Assembly: GCA_031547595.1 (NCBI GenBank)
Contig: JAVBRU010000089.1
Coordinates: 1 to 25,383 of the forward strand
DNA length: 25,383 nt
From: JAVBRU01 sp031547595
GTDB taxonomy: Bacteria > Bacillota > Clostridia > Christensenellales > Aristaeellaceae
Reading direction: 5' to 3'
A program made the translations under genes and the position numbers. Below, one piece after another: positions 5,777-13,126 of the stretch. The stretch's first letter is position 1. Each line of letters opens with the position of its first letter. The notes below the pieces were generated by a model. That model saw nothing but the letters and a program-made list of their open reading frames with translations, did no database searches and was not told where the DNA came from.

Positions 5777-6901
5777 TTAATACGTGCTGCCAACGCCGGT
5801 GCCGGCTTCCTTGGTGCCCAGGTATTTTTCGGCATCCATGCCCAGGAAGTTGGCCATGTCGATCATTTCGGCCACGGTATTGACGTTGACGTCAATGCCA
5901 TTTTCCATACGGTCGGCATAGGCGATGATTTCTTTTTCGCCGTGGGTGTAGATACGCTCTGCGCCGTCCGCCTTGGGCGTGTCGCGAAGCTCCTGCAAGA
6001 ACTCGGAGAAATGTGCCTTCAGCGCGTCCGGATCGCCAAATACCTTGGGATCAATGGCCATGAAGCCGTGGCAGGTGCCGCTCTTGCTGCCTACGTTTAC
6101 GTGGCTGGACGGCATGCCCATGGAGAACATGGAGCAGAAGATTTCGCAAATCATGCCAAAGCCGTAGCCCTTGTGGCTGCCGAGCTGCTCTGTGCTGCCG
6201 CCAAGGGGCATGATGCCGCCGCCGTTCTTGGCCACGATGTTCCCCAGCACATCCTTGGCATCGGTGGAGGGCTGGCCGTCTTTATTGAGCGCCCAGCCCT
6301 CGGGCAGGGGCTTTTCCATTTTGTTGTACATTTCAAGCTTACCGCGCGTGACCACCGTGGTGCTGGCGTCGTAGAAAAAGGGGTAGGGATCGGCGGGCAT
6401 CGCCATGGAGATGGGGTTGCTGCCAATCATGGCCATACGCGCAAAGGTAGGCACCATGATGGCCTCGCTGTTGGTCATGGCCAGGCCGATGAGGCCCTGA
6501 TCTGCCGCCATTTTGGCATAATAACCGGCGATGCCAAAGTGATTGGAGTTGCGCACCGACACGATGGCCATGCCGCTGGTTTTCGCCTTTTCGATGGCAG
6601 TTTCCATCGCATAGCGGGACACCAGCTGGCCCATGCCGTCATGCGCATCAATGACTGCGGAAACGGGGGTTTCGTATACGATTTCGGGCTTGGCGTCGAT
6701 CTTGATCATGCCTTTTTCGATGCCCTTGTGATAGCGCACCAGGCGCTGCATGCCGTGGCTTTCGATGCCGTACAGATCGCTGAGCAGCAGCACGTCTGTG
6801 ATGGTGCGCGCTTCGTCGGCATTAAAGCCAAAGCGCTGGAACGCTTCCATGCAGAACTCATTGAGCTGTGGATAGGAATACCGGATCATTTTGGTCGCCA
6901 T
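5777..6901 (-). CDS. Ldh2-family malate/L-lactate dehydrogenase
   Basis: A 374-residue NAD(P)-dependent 2-hydroxyacid dehydrogenase of the malate/lactate/ureidoglycolate/sulfolactate family (COG2055), unrelated to classical LDH/MDH. Motifs: IESHGMQRL with the catalytic His near residue 49, VRNSNHFGIAGYYA in the middle, and a GSHKGYGFGMICE segment near residue 242. GGGAGG (6916-6911) gives ATG 6901. It lies 16 bases downstream of the racemase gene and 16 bases upstream of the malic enzyme gene. Members act on (S)-malate, (S)-lactate, (S)-sulfolactate, ureidoglycolate or related acids, and the sequence alone does not decide. The company of a LarA-type racemase and a malic enzyme points to malate or lactate. 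Confidence 0.9.
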   Translation of the reverse strand: MATKMIRYSYPQLNEFCMEAFQRFGFNADEARTITDVLLLSDLYGIESHGMQRLVRYHKGIEKGMIKIDAKPEIVYETPVSAVIDAHDGMGQLVSRYAMETAIEKAKTSGMAIVSVRNSNHFGIAGYYAKMAADQGLIGLAMTNSEAIMVPTFARMAMIGSNPISMAMPADPYPFFYDASTTVVTRGKLEMYNKMEKPLPEGWALNKDGQPSTDAKDVLGNIVAKNGGGIMPLGGSTEQLGSHKGYGFGMICEIFCSMFSMGMPSSHVNVGSKSGTCHGFMAIDPKVFGDPDALKAHFSEFLQELRDTPKADGAERIYTHGEKEIIAYADRMENGIDVNVNTVAEMIDMANFLGMDAEKYLGTKEAGTGVGSTY

Positions 6902-6917
6902 AGTTATTTTCCTCCCA

Positions 6918-8186
6918 TTATTTCACGATGGTGCCCACACCATCAGGAATCACAAGCACTTTGGCATCCTTGCCCACAATATCATAGGCCATTTGCAGCG
7001 CTTCATCGGCGCTCCTGGCAAAGGGGATGTGCATGTCGATAAGCAATTGCTCGTTTTGCGGCTGCGCCACAAAGATGCATTGGCACTGGCACAGCACGCG
7101 CGCCATCGTCTGTGCGCACCACTGGTCGAGCACTGTCTTATCTGCTGGTGTGCTTTGGATATCGTGCAGCACCGTTTGCGCATCCGGGCGGGACGAGAAG
7201 TATTCATAAAAACCCTCGCTGCCGGTGCCGTCCTCGCACGCAGACAACATGATCAGCACGCCGCCGTCTCGCACACACTGCGCACCGGTGCTCATGCCCT
7301 TGGGCGATTGATATACGTTTTGATCGAGCGGGTACCCGCCGTTGGTGGTGACCACGATGTCGGCCTGCTCGCCGGGCGCACTGGTGCGTTCTAAACAGAT
7401 TTGGCAGCCCGCCTGATGCGCAGCCTCGGCATCTCCGGCCACGGCGGCCACGATGCGTTTTCCCTCGTCTAAAATCACATTCAGTATGAAAGCCAGCTTG
7501 GCAGCCTTGGCGGCAAATACCATGTCCTGATGGATGGGGTTACCCTCTATGCTGCCGGACGCCGCCGCCGGATGCGCGATAAAAGGCGCACAGTGGTTGT
7601 ACAAAACGCTCTCCCGCGAGGCGATGCCGGGCAGAATGCTCTTCCTGCCGCCGGAAAAGCCCGCGAAGAAATGCGGCTCAATAAACCCTTCGCTGACAAC
7701 AAGGTCTGCCCAGTTCAGGCGGTTGTTGAGCCGTAGCTTGCCGCCGGAGGGAAGGGTGCCAAAGTCCGCCATTTCAAAATCGTTGGCAGAGATATGGTTG
7801 ACAAAGTGCTCTTGAGCCACCAGATTCGCGCCAAATTTCTCGTCCATTTCTTCGGGCGTGGTGGCGCGGTGCATGCCGGTGGCAATCAGGATACAGATGT
7901 CGGCGTTGGGGCTGCCCTTTCGGATTTCCTGAAGCAGTATGGGAAGCGTGATGCGGCTGGGCACGGGGCGGGTATGGTCGCTGGTGATGACCAGCACCCG
8001 CTCTTTGCCCCTGGCGAGCTCGCAAAGGCGCGGCGTGCCGATGGGTGATTGCAGCGCACTGTGAACCAGTTGCACTTCGTCTGCCACAATATGCAGCACG
8101 TCCGGGCGCAAAATGCCCTGTAGATTCTTTTCGTCTACGTGCAGCGGCTCCGTGCCGCGGCCATAGGGCAGCTTGATTTCGATCAT
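6918..8186 (-). CDS. LarA-family nickel-pincer 2-hydroxyacid racemase
   Basis: LarA enzymes interconvert D- and L-2-hydroxyacids by hydride transfer to a nickel-pincer nucleotide cofactor. The 422-residue length matches Lactiplantibacillus LarA (about 424). Key positions are kept: SDHTRPVP (69-76), TGMHR with His106, EPHFFAGFSGGRKSILPGIA with His172 and Lys182 (equivalents of cofactor-binding H174 and K184), and His198 in YNH. ATG 8186 follows AAGGTG (8198-8193); the 26 extra upstream codons are unsupported. The family now includes malate, phenyllactate and 2-hydroxyglutarate racemases, so lactate should not be assumed. With a malate/lactate dehydrogenase and malic enzyme downstream, a malate racemase role is plausible (inference). 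The cofactor genes larB, larC and larE are not in this window. Confidence 0.88.
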   Translation of the reverse strand: MIEIKLPYGRGTEPLHVDEKNLQGILRPDVLHIVADEVQLVHSALQSPIGTPRLCELARGKERVLVITSDHTRPVPSRITLPILLQEIRKGSPNADICILIATGMHRATTPEEMDEKFGANLVAQEHFVNHISANDFEMADFGTLPSGGKLRLNNRLNWADLVVSEGFIEPHFFAGFSGGRKSILPGIASRESVLYNHCAPFIAHPAAASGSIEGNPIHQDMVFAAKAAKLAFILNVILDEGKRIVAAVAGDAEAAHQAGCQICLERTSAPGEQADIVVTTNGGYPLDQNVYQSPKGMSTGAQCVRDGGVLIMLSACEDGTGSEGFYEYFSSRPDAQTVLHDIQSTPADKTVLDQWCAQTMARVLCQCQCIFVAQPQNEQLLIDMHIPFARSADEALQMAYDIVGKDAKVLVIPDGVGTIVK

Positions 8187-8199
8187 CCTTGCACCTTCT

Positions 8200-10176
8200 C
8201 TACTTCGTGTTATACTGTGCCAGCAACTCCTGAACATGGCCGAAATAAGTCTCCACCTCGGCACTGGTCAGCTTCATGCGCGATGCCAGCAGCGATATGA
8301 TCTTCACAGGCCGTACGCGCGCGTAATACTTGACGGCGTTCACGTTGGTGCGCCACTCGCTCATGGTAAAATGCGGCCAGCGCTCTAGATGCCGGGGCAA
8401 AAGCGTCTCCAGCACCTCTTCCATGGGCAAAAACTTGCTTTCCACATACGGCCACAGGAAGGAGGTCTCCAGGATTTCCGCAAAGCGCTTGAGGAATTTG
8501 TCCCGCATCTGCGGTACCTCCAGCAGGCGATTGAGCGGCGCGTGCTGGAAGCCCGCAATCTTGGAGCTGAGCGGCTTGATATACCGGCTCATGGGCAATT
8601 CATCCAGTGAAAGGAAGCCTGCCTCTACGTCAAAGAGCAGGTATTTCCACTTGCCGCCCGGCACCCGGTACATACGGATGTTGGTAAAATCGTCGTTGCC
8701 GATGATGATTTCGAAAATCGTGTGCGTGAATAGGCTGTCGATATCCAGCCGCTCGTCCAGATAGGCGAGGTTTTCCGGCACGTTCAGGTCGTTCGCCCTG
8801 CAAAAGTCCATCAGCTCCAGCCAGTCCTTGTTGCTGCCGTTTTGCACAAAATCGTCGCTGCCGGTGCGGGCCAGTATGTCGATGGCGTCCACCTGGCTCT
8901 CGCCCGTCACGCCTTCATACTGCGCGATGAAGTGCTTGTTGATCTTCTCGCGCAGGTTATAGTGCCCCCAGTATTTTCCGTTGATATACACCACAATAGG
9001 CTGGGCATCCTGATAGAGGATGTCCAAATCCTCGGCCAGGGAGGAAATCACCACATCGCGCAGCCGTGTGGAATACGCGTCTGAGTTGGTGCTGCGCAGC
9101 AGCAGGGATTTGTAGCTCTCATAACCGCGATTGGGGAAAGGGTTGAAGTTAAACAATTCTTCACCATAGGCCTTGCGTGCAAAAATAGCAATGGACTTTT
9201 GCGCGTTGCGCCGCGCGGAGTGCCCCGCCGCGGTGAAGGTGCCCATCTGGTTGATTTCGCACAGGCCATCGGCGGTGTAATACTCAATATTGGTGGGATA
9301 TTCCAGTTCTTTTTCGTAATTGGGCGTGCTGCCGGTGCCCTTCACCAGCGCGCCGGTAGCGGTGTTAAACAGGTATTTATCGTCCGTAATCAGCGATACC
9401 ACGGGTACGGGCGAAGGGTCGTTGATAAAATAGGTAGCACCCACCACGGTGGAGGGCACGGCGTCCGCGCGGAACGCGCCCACTCGCAATATGCCGGTTT
9501 TGTTGAAGGTGACGCCCTTGTCTGTCAAAAGGGCAGATTTCTCTGTGGGCGTGGAGCCGTCGGTAGTGTAGCGAAGGGTGTCGCGCGGGTCGGCGGCTGT
9601 GGCAGTCACCGTGACGGCACTGTCGTAAAAACCGCCGTCAATATTCAGCGTTGGCGTGCTCACACGGCTTTGATAGCCCACGGTGTCGTTCTTTTTGCCC
9701 GGCGTGGCGTTGGCAAAGAATAAATACTCGCTGCCGCCCGCTACCAGCCCGTAGGATACGCAGCCGTATTGCTTGGGCAGTATCAATTTATCCCGTGTGG
9801 TCGTTCCGTCCTTGTCTGTCAGCACCAGCGTTTCGCCCGATGCGGAGATTTTGAAGGAAGTATAGAATGTGGCGTCCTTGCCGATGGCGTGCTCTTCGCC
9901 TGTGCAGTACACCAGGATATAGCCCCCGGCCTTGATCTTGGTGCCGCTGGGGAAGGCAAACTTGAGCGGTTTATTGGCGTTGTTGGACAGATACCAGCCG
10001 CTGATATCCTCCGTTTTGCTGCCATTGTTGTACAGCTCCAGCCAATCGTAGGCCGAGCCGTTCACATACGTGCCGTTGGATGCCATCACTTCGTTGATAA
10101 TCACATCCGCATGGGCGCAAACTGCCGCCGCCAGCAGCAGGGCAACCAGCGAAAGTATTCTATAAATATTTCTCAT
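8200..10176 (-). CDS. Secreted CotH-type protein kinase with lamin-tail and chitobiase-like domains
   Basis: A 658-residue protein with an N-terminal signal peptide (about 1-23, ending VCAHA). Next come a lamin-tail domain (about 24-130, DWLELYNNGSKTEDISGWYL), a chitobiase/beta-hexosaminidase C-terminal-like Ig fold (about 170-245, LRYTTDGSTPT) and a CotH kinase domain (about 265-620). Kinase-related segments are SARRNAQKSI, HYNLREKINKHFI, GNDDFTNIRMYR and WKYLLFDVE. CotH proteins are Fam20C-like kinases; Bacillus CotH phosphorylates spore coat proteins, while secreted multidomain forms in Clostridia have unknown substrates. The ATG overlaps the end of the upstream 94-residue gene by 17 bases. 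GGAGG (10196-10192) is 15 bases away, so translation may be coupled. It ends 13 bases before the racemase gene. Confidence 0.9.
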   Translation of the reverse strand: MRNIYRILSLVALLLAAAVCAHADVIINEVMASNGTYVNGSAYDWLELYNNGSKTEDISGWYLSNNANKPLKFAFPSGTKIKAGGYILVYCTGEEHAIGKDATFYTSFKISASGETLVLTDKDGTTTRDKLILPKQYGCVSYGLVAGGSEYLFFANATPGKKNDTVGYQSRVSTPTLNIDGGFYDSAVTVTATAADPRDTLRYTTDGSTPTEKSALLTDKGVTFNKTGILRVGAFRADAVPSTVVGATYFINDPSPVPVVSLITDDKYLFNTATGALVKGTGSTPNYEKELEYPTNIEYYTADGLCEINQMGTFTAAGHSARRNAQKSIAIFARKAYGEELFNFNPFPNRGYESYKSLLLRSTNSDAYSTRLRDVVISSLAEDLDILYQDAQPIVVYINGKYWGHYNLREKINKHFIAQYEGVTGESQVDAIDILARTGSDDFVQNGSNKDWLELMDFCRANDLNVPENLAYLDERLDIDSLFTHTIFEIIIGNDDFTNIRMYRVPGGKWKYLLFDVEAGFLSLDELPMSRYIKPLSSKIAGFQHAPLNRLLEVPQMRDKFLKRFAEILETSFLWPYVESKFLPMEEVLETLLPRHLERWPHFTMSEWRTNVNAVKYYARVRPVKIISLLASRMKLTSAEVETYFGHVQELLAQYNTK

Positions 10177-10444
10177 TGATCGTCTTTTTGACCTCCGGAT
10201 CGATGTATTCTACCTCCATGCGGTCAAAGGCCACGGATTCCAGAAAATGCTCGCGCAAGAAGCGCGTCTGCGAAAACGCGTCCCAATCCCGCAGGTGCTT
10301 GGGCAATACAAGCGGGCGCGGAATGTCCAGCGTGTGGCATGCTTCCTCCAGCGCGTCTTGCCAGCCCTCATACGCGCAGGGCTGTGTAAGGCTGCCCTCG
10401 ATTCTGTTCTTGCGCATCAACCGCACCCATATTCCTGCTGCCAC
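10160..10444 (-). CDS. Conserved small protein of unknown function
   Basis: A 94-residue soluble protein starting with GTG 10444, supported by GGAGGT (10456-10451) with 6-base spacing. It contains AAGIWVRLMRKNRI, LPKHLRDWDAFSQTRFLREH and a charged C-terminus. It has no signal peptide, membrane segment or recognisable catalytic motif. The pattern of a short beta-strand with RLxxKxRI followed by a Pro-Leu-Val-Leu-Pro-Lys-His segment resembles uncharacterised clostridial proteins I remember, without an assigned role. It is the first gene of the minus-strand unit and overlaps cotH by 17 bases, so the two are likely translationally coupled. Confidence 0.7.
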   Translation of the reverse strand: MAAGIWVRLMRKNRIEGSLTQPCAYEGWQDALEEACHTLDIPRPLVLPKHLRDWDAFSQTRFLREHFLESVAFDRMEVEYIDPEVKKTINEKYL

Positions 10445-10478
10445 GTCTGTACCTCCCTGTGTGCAAAACTACATGTTC

Positions 10479-10507
10479 ATTATTGCACAATTTTGATGGT
10501 TTTTCAA
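10479..10507 (-). promoter_or_regulatory. Sigma-A promoter of the minus-strand cotH-racemase-malic enzyme unit
   Basis: On the minus strand TTGAAA (10507-10502) is followed after 17 bases by AATAAT (10484-10479), with an extended -10 TG. It lies 35 bases before GTG 10444. The gaps between the five genes downstream are at most 16 bases, so this may drive all of them. Confidence 0.7.
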
Positions 10508-10552
10508 GCAATATGCAAGCAATTTGCCAGAGTGTGTTGCTTTTTATTGGCC

Positions 10553-10581
10553 TTGCCGCGCGTTATTTTTTGTGGTATTAT
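10553..10581 (+). promoter_or_regulatory. Promoter of the VanZ-like gene
   Basis: TTGCCG (10553-10558), 17 bases, then TATTAT (10576-10581) with an extended -10 TGG directly before it. An alternative -10 TATAAT sits at 10579-10584 but has no -35 at the right distance. It is divergent from the minus-strand promoter at 10479-10507. Confidence 0.6.
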
Positions 10582-10621
10582 AATTAAATTGTTAGCTTGC
10601 ATGTCAAAGGGAGGTGAGCTC

Positions 10622-11101
10622 TTGACCAAGAAGCTGTTTGCCTGGGGGCTGGTGCTGGCCGTTTGCCTGTTTATCTTTTTGATGTCGGAGCAACCTGCCG
10701 AGCAATCTGCCAAAACCAGCGAGGGTGTCACCCAGCAGATCGCGCAGATCGTGATAGAGGATTATAGCGAGCGATCGCCCAGCGAGAAAAAGAGCATCGT
10801 CCAATCCCTGCACCCCGTTGTGCGCAAACTGGCCCATGCCTCGGAATATCTGGTGTTGGGCTTTGCGGCATGTATGCTGTGGCAACTGTATGCCTTCTCT
10901 GCCCGCAAGCGGCTGCTGCTTTCCTTCCTGCTGTGTGTGGCGGTTGCGGCTAGTGATGAGCTGCATCAGCTGTTTGTGGATGGGCGCGGCGCGATGGTCA
11001 CAGATGTGCTGATTGATTGCAGTGGCGCGGTGACGGGCATCCTGATCGCCTTTGCAGGCCAGTGGCTATGGAAAAAGTGCAAACGAAAGCCGGTAGCATA
11101 A
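10622..11101 (+). CDS. VanZ-like membrane protein
   Basis: A 159-residue membrane protein of the VanZ family; the founding member gives low-level teicoplanin resistance, but most members have no known role. Hydrophobic segments lie at about residues 5-22, 75-95, 100-118 and 130-150. Family motifs are RKLAHASEYLVLGF and SDELHQLFVDGRGAMVTDVL. I chose TTG 10622, 6 bases after GGGAGGTG; the in-frame ATG 10601 lies before that site. Near residues 25-65 is a Ser/Glu-rich extracellular loop. It is a single-gene unit with its own promoter and terminator, so no resistance function should be assumed. Confidence 0.85.
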   Translation: MTKKLFAWGLVLAVCLFIFLMSEQPAEQSAKTSEGVTQQIAQIVIEDYSERSPSEKKSIVQSLHPVVRKLAHASEYLVLGFAACMLWQLYAFSARKRLLLSFLLCVAVAASDELHQLFVDGRGAMVTDVLIDCSGAVTGILIAFAGQWLWKKCKRKPVA

Positions 11102-11108
11102 TATTTTG

Positions 11109-11137
11109 AACCGTATCTCAGCCGATGCGGTTTTTTG
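11109..11137 (+). terminator. Rho-independent terminator after the VanZ-like gene
   Basis: AACCGTATC (11109-11117) pairs with GATGCGGTT (11124-11132), with one T-G pair, around TCAGCC, followed by TTTTTG. Confidence 0.85.
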
Positions 11138-11177
11138 TTGCCCACATATAACGCAAATCTCTTGCTAAATTACGCTA

Positions 11178-11206
11178 TTGATTTTTGTGCCGTCTCGTGG
11201 TAGAAT
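11178..11206 (+). promoter_or_regulatory. Promoter of the phage-like cassette
   Basis: TTGATT (11178-11183), 17 bases, then TAGAAT (11201-11206) with an extended -10 TGG. The start site would be near 11213, just ahead of the LexA box. Confidence 0.7.
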
Positions 11207-11220
11207 AAATCGAGCAAATG

Positions 11221-11234
11221 AGAACATGCGTTCT
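11221..11234. promoter_or_regulatory. LexA/SOS box
   Basis: AGAACATGCGTTCT carries the core GAAC-N4-GTTC. It matches 12 of 14 positions of the Bacillus-type LexA consensus CGAACRNRYGTTYG; only the outermost C and G differ. It lies 15-28 bases after the -10 box, overlapping the early transcribed region, where LexA would block transcription. Confidence 0.65.
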
Positions 11235-11260
11235 TTTGGTTCTAAAGGAGATGAAATGTT

Positions 11261-11671
11261 ATGGAGCAGAAGCTGTACGTGGTATCGCGGTATTATAATG
11301 AAGAGCATGTGACGGCAGAGATATGGACACAGCGGCAGGTGGAAGCCGAGGGCTGGCCGCTCAATTTTGATGCGCCGCTGCATTCAGACGGGGCGTATCG
11401 CACGGTGTATTATGAGCTTGGCGACGCGTATGATCTGTATGTGGAGCAGGCGGATACCTATCAGACGGCGCAGGCGGTGTGCAGAGCGGTGCTGGATCGG
11501 TCGTCTTTGTTGTCCGCAGAGGATGATCTGCCGCCCTGGGAGAGTGTGGAGATCGAGCCGCCGCAGCCGCCAAAGCGCAAGGTGATCGTGCAGGCGCAAA
11601 AGGGGGGCAAGCCGTGCAATGCGTCCGGGCCGTGCGCCTGTGCAGCGGATGCTGCGAATGCCAGGGGGTAG
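11261..11671 (+). CDS. Uncharacterised protein, first gene of the SOS-box cassette
   Basis: A 136-residue acidic protein of unknown function beginning MEQKLYVVSRYYNEEHVTAE. The first 80 residues look like a compact alpha/beta fold (VYYELGDAYDLYVEQADTY). The rest is low complexity: an acidic PPWESVEIEPPQPPK stretch and a basic, Cys/Ala-rich tail with KPCNASGPCACAADAA. ATG 11261 is 10 bases after AAAGGAG (11244-11250). The next gene starts within a few bases of its stop. Downstream company and the LexA box suggest phage origin. I do not recognise the family. Confidence 0.6.
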   Translation: MEQKLYVVSRYYNEEHVTAEIWTQRQVEAEGWPLNFDAPLHSDGAYRTVYYELGDAYDLYVEQADTYQTAQAVCRAVLDRSSLLSAEDDLPPWESVEIEPPQPPKRKVIVQAQKGGKPCNASGPCACAADAANARG

Positions 11672-11676
11672 TGGCA

Positions 11677-11856
11677 GTGAACGTCTGCTGCATATGCGGG
11701 GCGGCGTTATACCCCGGAGATACCGCGTACTGCTGGGACGAGGATGTGTATTGCACAGACCGTGTGTGCCGGAGTGCGTACCTTGCCGCCGCGCAGATCA
11801 CGATAGATACAACAAAGATGCCCTTAGCGGGCAATCGGAAAGGACAATATATATGA
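11677..11856 (+). CDS. Small Cys-rich, probable zinc-binding protein
   Basis: About 59 residues with the pattern NVCCICGAALYPGDTAYC followed by VYCTDRVC, a CxxC...C...C arrangement that suggests a zinc knuckle. The start is uncertain: GTG 11677 (8 bases after a weak AGGGGG) is preferred, and GTG 11671 is possible. The frame continues up to ATG 11614 inside the preceding gene, but the conserved-looking part starts at NVCC. Its TGA overlaps the ATG of the next gene (ATGA), so translation is coupled. Small proteins of this type are common in clostridial prophages. Confidence 0.5.
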   Translation: MNVCCICGAALYPGDTAYCWDEDVYCTDRVCRSAYLAAAQITIDTTKMPLAGNRKGQYI

Positions 11857-12245
11857 ATGAACGCCCCCTCAGCCTGCAGCGGTACGGCATCAGCCGCGAA
11901 CGCTATGAGGAGCTTAAATGGTTTTGCCGCCAGTATCCTCAAAAGCAGCAGCGGCTGCGCCAGGTGACGCTTTTCCTGTCATCCCCTGTGACTGGTATGC
12001 CGCATTCTTCTCATATTTCAAAGCCGGTGGAGGCGGCAGTGCTCAAGCGCGAGCAGATGGACGGGGACTGTGCCCTGATAGAGAACGCCGCGCAGCAGGC
12101 TAACGCCACCCTTGCCCCCTTTTTAATCCGCTGCGTGTGTTATGGCGAAGGCTATGTGAAGCTACAGCCGCCCTGCGGGATCAATCAGTTTTCCCGCGCG
12201 CGCAGCCGGTTTTTTTGCCTGCTGCATGAGGCGAAGGAAGGATAG
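11853..12245 (+). CDS. Phage-type small protein, possible late transcription regulator
   Basis: A 130-residue basic protein: LQRYGISRERYEELKWFCRQ at the N-terminus, then GMPHSSHISKPVEAAVLKRE, a helix ending ENAAQQANATL, and the C-terminal PPCGINQFSRARSRFFCLL. The order (Tyr-rich recognition helix, PH(G/S)S..(D/K)P, then PCG...F...R..FF..L) matches a family often found in clostridial prophages next to terminase genes, of the ArpU/RinA or sigma-like kind. I rely on memory for this. The start overlaps the preceding stop, with AAAGGA 9 bases upstream. No terminase, portal or integrase is present, so it is either a phage remnant or a domesticated gene. Confidence 0.6.
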   Translation: MNERPLSLQRYGISRERYEELKWFCRQYPQKQQRLRQVTLFLSSPVTGMPHSSHISKPVEAAVLKREQMDGDCALIENAAQQANATLAPFLIRCVCYGEGYVKLQPPCGINQFSRARSRFFCLLHEAKEG

Positions 12246-12254
12246 CTTTTTCGG

Positions 12255-12623
12255 TCATGTTCCTTCCTTGTTCAGATACTTCATATGCTCGCCCTGAAAA
12301 TCCCGGTGCATGTTGCGGTCGTGCTTTTTCTGATACGCGCTGCAAAACTCCTCCGCCGACACGTCATAGCATAGCAGCACATCCGTATAATACATCAGCA
12401 CATCGGTCATTTCTTCCATAAAAGCGGCGCGGACGGCAGCATCCTGCATGATGCCGGTATCTCCGCGCTTTTTGATAATGGCGATCGCCTCGCCGATTTC
12501 TTCGATCATCCACAGCATCTGGTTGCGGCCACGCGCAGGGGAAACTGGCTCCCACACGCCCTCGTATTTCTTCTGAAGCTCCTGTTGCATGGAAAGGAGA
12601 TCTTGTATGGAAAGATTGCTCAT
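12255..12623 (-). CDS. MazG-like nucleotide pyrophosphohydrolase
   Basis: A 122-residue all-alpha NTP pyrophosphatase of the MazG/dUTPase-like superfamily, expected to hydrolyse (d)NTPs to NMP and PPi with Mg2+. The metal-binding signature is intact: E41-E42-x-x-E45 in MLWMIEEIGEAIAI and E70-E71-x-x-D74 in FMEEMTDVLMYYTD. Start ATG 12623 has GGAGAG (12640-12635) within the 3' end of the upstream gene, 8 bases away, so it forms an operon with the zinc-ribbon gene. Its stop lies only 9 bases from the convergent phage-like gene. The exact nucleotide substrate cannot be told. Confidence 0.85.
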   Translation of the reverse strand: MSNLSIQDLLSMQQELQKKYEGVWEPVSPARGRNQMLWMIEEIGEAIAIIKKRGDTGIMQDAAVRAAFMEEMTDVLMYYTDVLLCYDVSAEEFCSAYQKKHDRNMHRDFQGEHMKYLNKEGT

Positions 12624-12630
12624 GCGCGTG

Positions 12631-12987
12631 TTACTCTCCTAACTTGCAGCCGCAGCCGGGGCAAAAGCTGGCGTTTGCGGGCAATTTCGCACCGCAGCGC
12701 GCACAATATGCGGGGCTTTGGCCAAAGCGCTCGTTGAGGGGATCGGCTTCTTCTTCGCTGTCCACGATGTCGTACGCGGAATAACGCTGCTTGCCGGTGG
12801 CGTTTTTAAAATTATAGATGGCATTGCCGATCGCCAGCAGGATAAACAGCACACCAAACATGCAAAAGAATAGGGGCGCACCGATGGAACTGGCCATGAT
12901 CGTCCAAAACACTCCGAAAAGCGCCATAAAAATCGCTGCAACGCCGCCCATCATGGACGGGCCGCGGCCGGGCTTGATGCTCTTCAT
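12631..12987 (-). CDS. Membrane protein with C-terminal zinc ribbon
   Basis: A 118-residue protein with two hydrophobic segments (about residues 10-31 and 36-58), a short acidic linker, and a C-terminal zinc ribbon CARCGAKLPANASFCPGCGC (about 95-114). The topology is probably a cytoplasmic ribbon. The family is common in Clostridia and unnamed. ATG 12987 is preferred over ATG 12993 because GGAGG (13000-12996) is 8 bases from the former and only 2 from the latter. It is followed 7 bases later by the MazG-like gene. No function can be assigned. Confidence 0.75.
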   Translation of the reverse strand: MKSIKPGRGPSMMGGVAAIFMALFGVFWTIMASSIGAPLFFCMFGVLFILLAIGNAIYNFKNATGKQRYSAYDIVDSEEEADPLNERFGQSPAYCARCGAKLPANASFCPGCGCKLGE

Positions 12988-13014
12988 CCTCATCGCCTCC
13001 TTTTTTGCAATATC

Positions 13015-13043
13015 AGTATAGCACCGACGCCATGCGCTGTCCA
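13015..13043 (-). promoter_or_regulatory. Promoter of the zinc-ribbon/MazG operon
   Basis: Minus strand TGGACA (13043-13038), 17 bases, then TATACT (13020-13015) with an extended -10 TGC. It is divergent from yqfC. Confidence 0.7.
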
Positions 13044-13080
13044 GAGCGGCGCGTTTAATTGTCGATTTGACGGGCTCAAT

Positions 13081-13088
13081 CATACATT
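13081..13088 (+). promoter_or_regulatory. Candidate sigma-E promoter -10 box for yqfC
   Basis: CATACATT at 13081-13088 matches the mother-cell sigma-E -10 consensus CATACAnT. The -35 region is only partly matched (GTCGATT near 13060-13066). In Bacillus subtilis yqfC and yqfD belong to the sigma-E regulon, which makes the site credible. Confidence 0.45.
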
Positions 13089-13126
13089 GGGTAGCGCTTC
13101 GCATATGATACGGCGGAGGGATGACG

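Noticed and set aside
5732..7042. A 436-codon open frame on the plus strand
   Set aside because: It is antisense to the dehydrogenase and has the Gly/His/Ala/Val-rich composition of a shadow frame.
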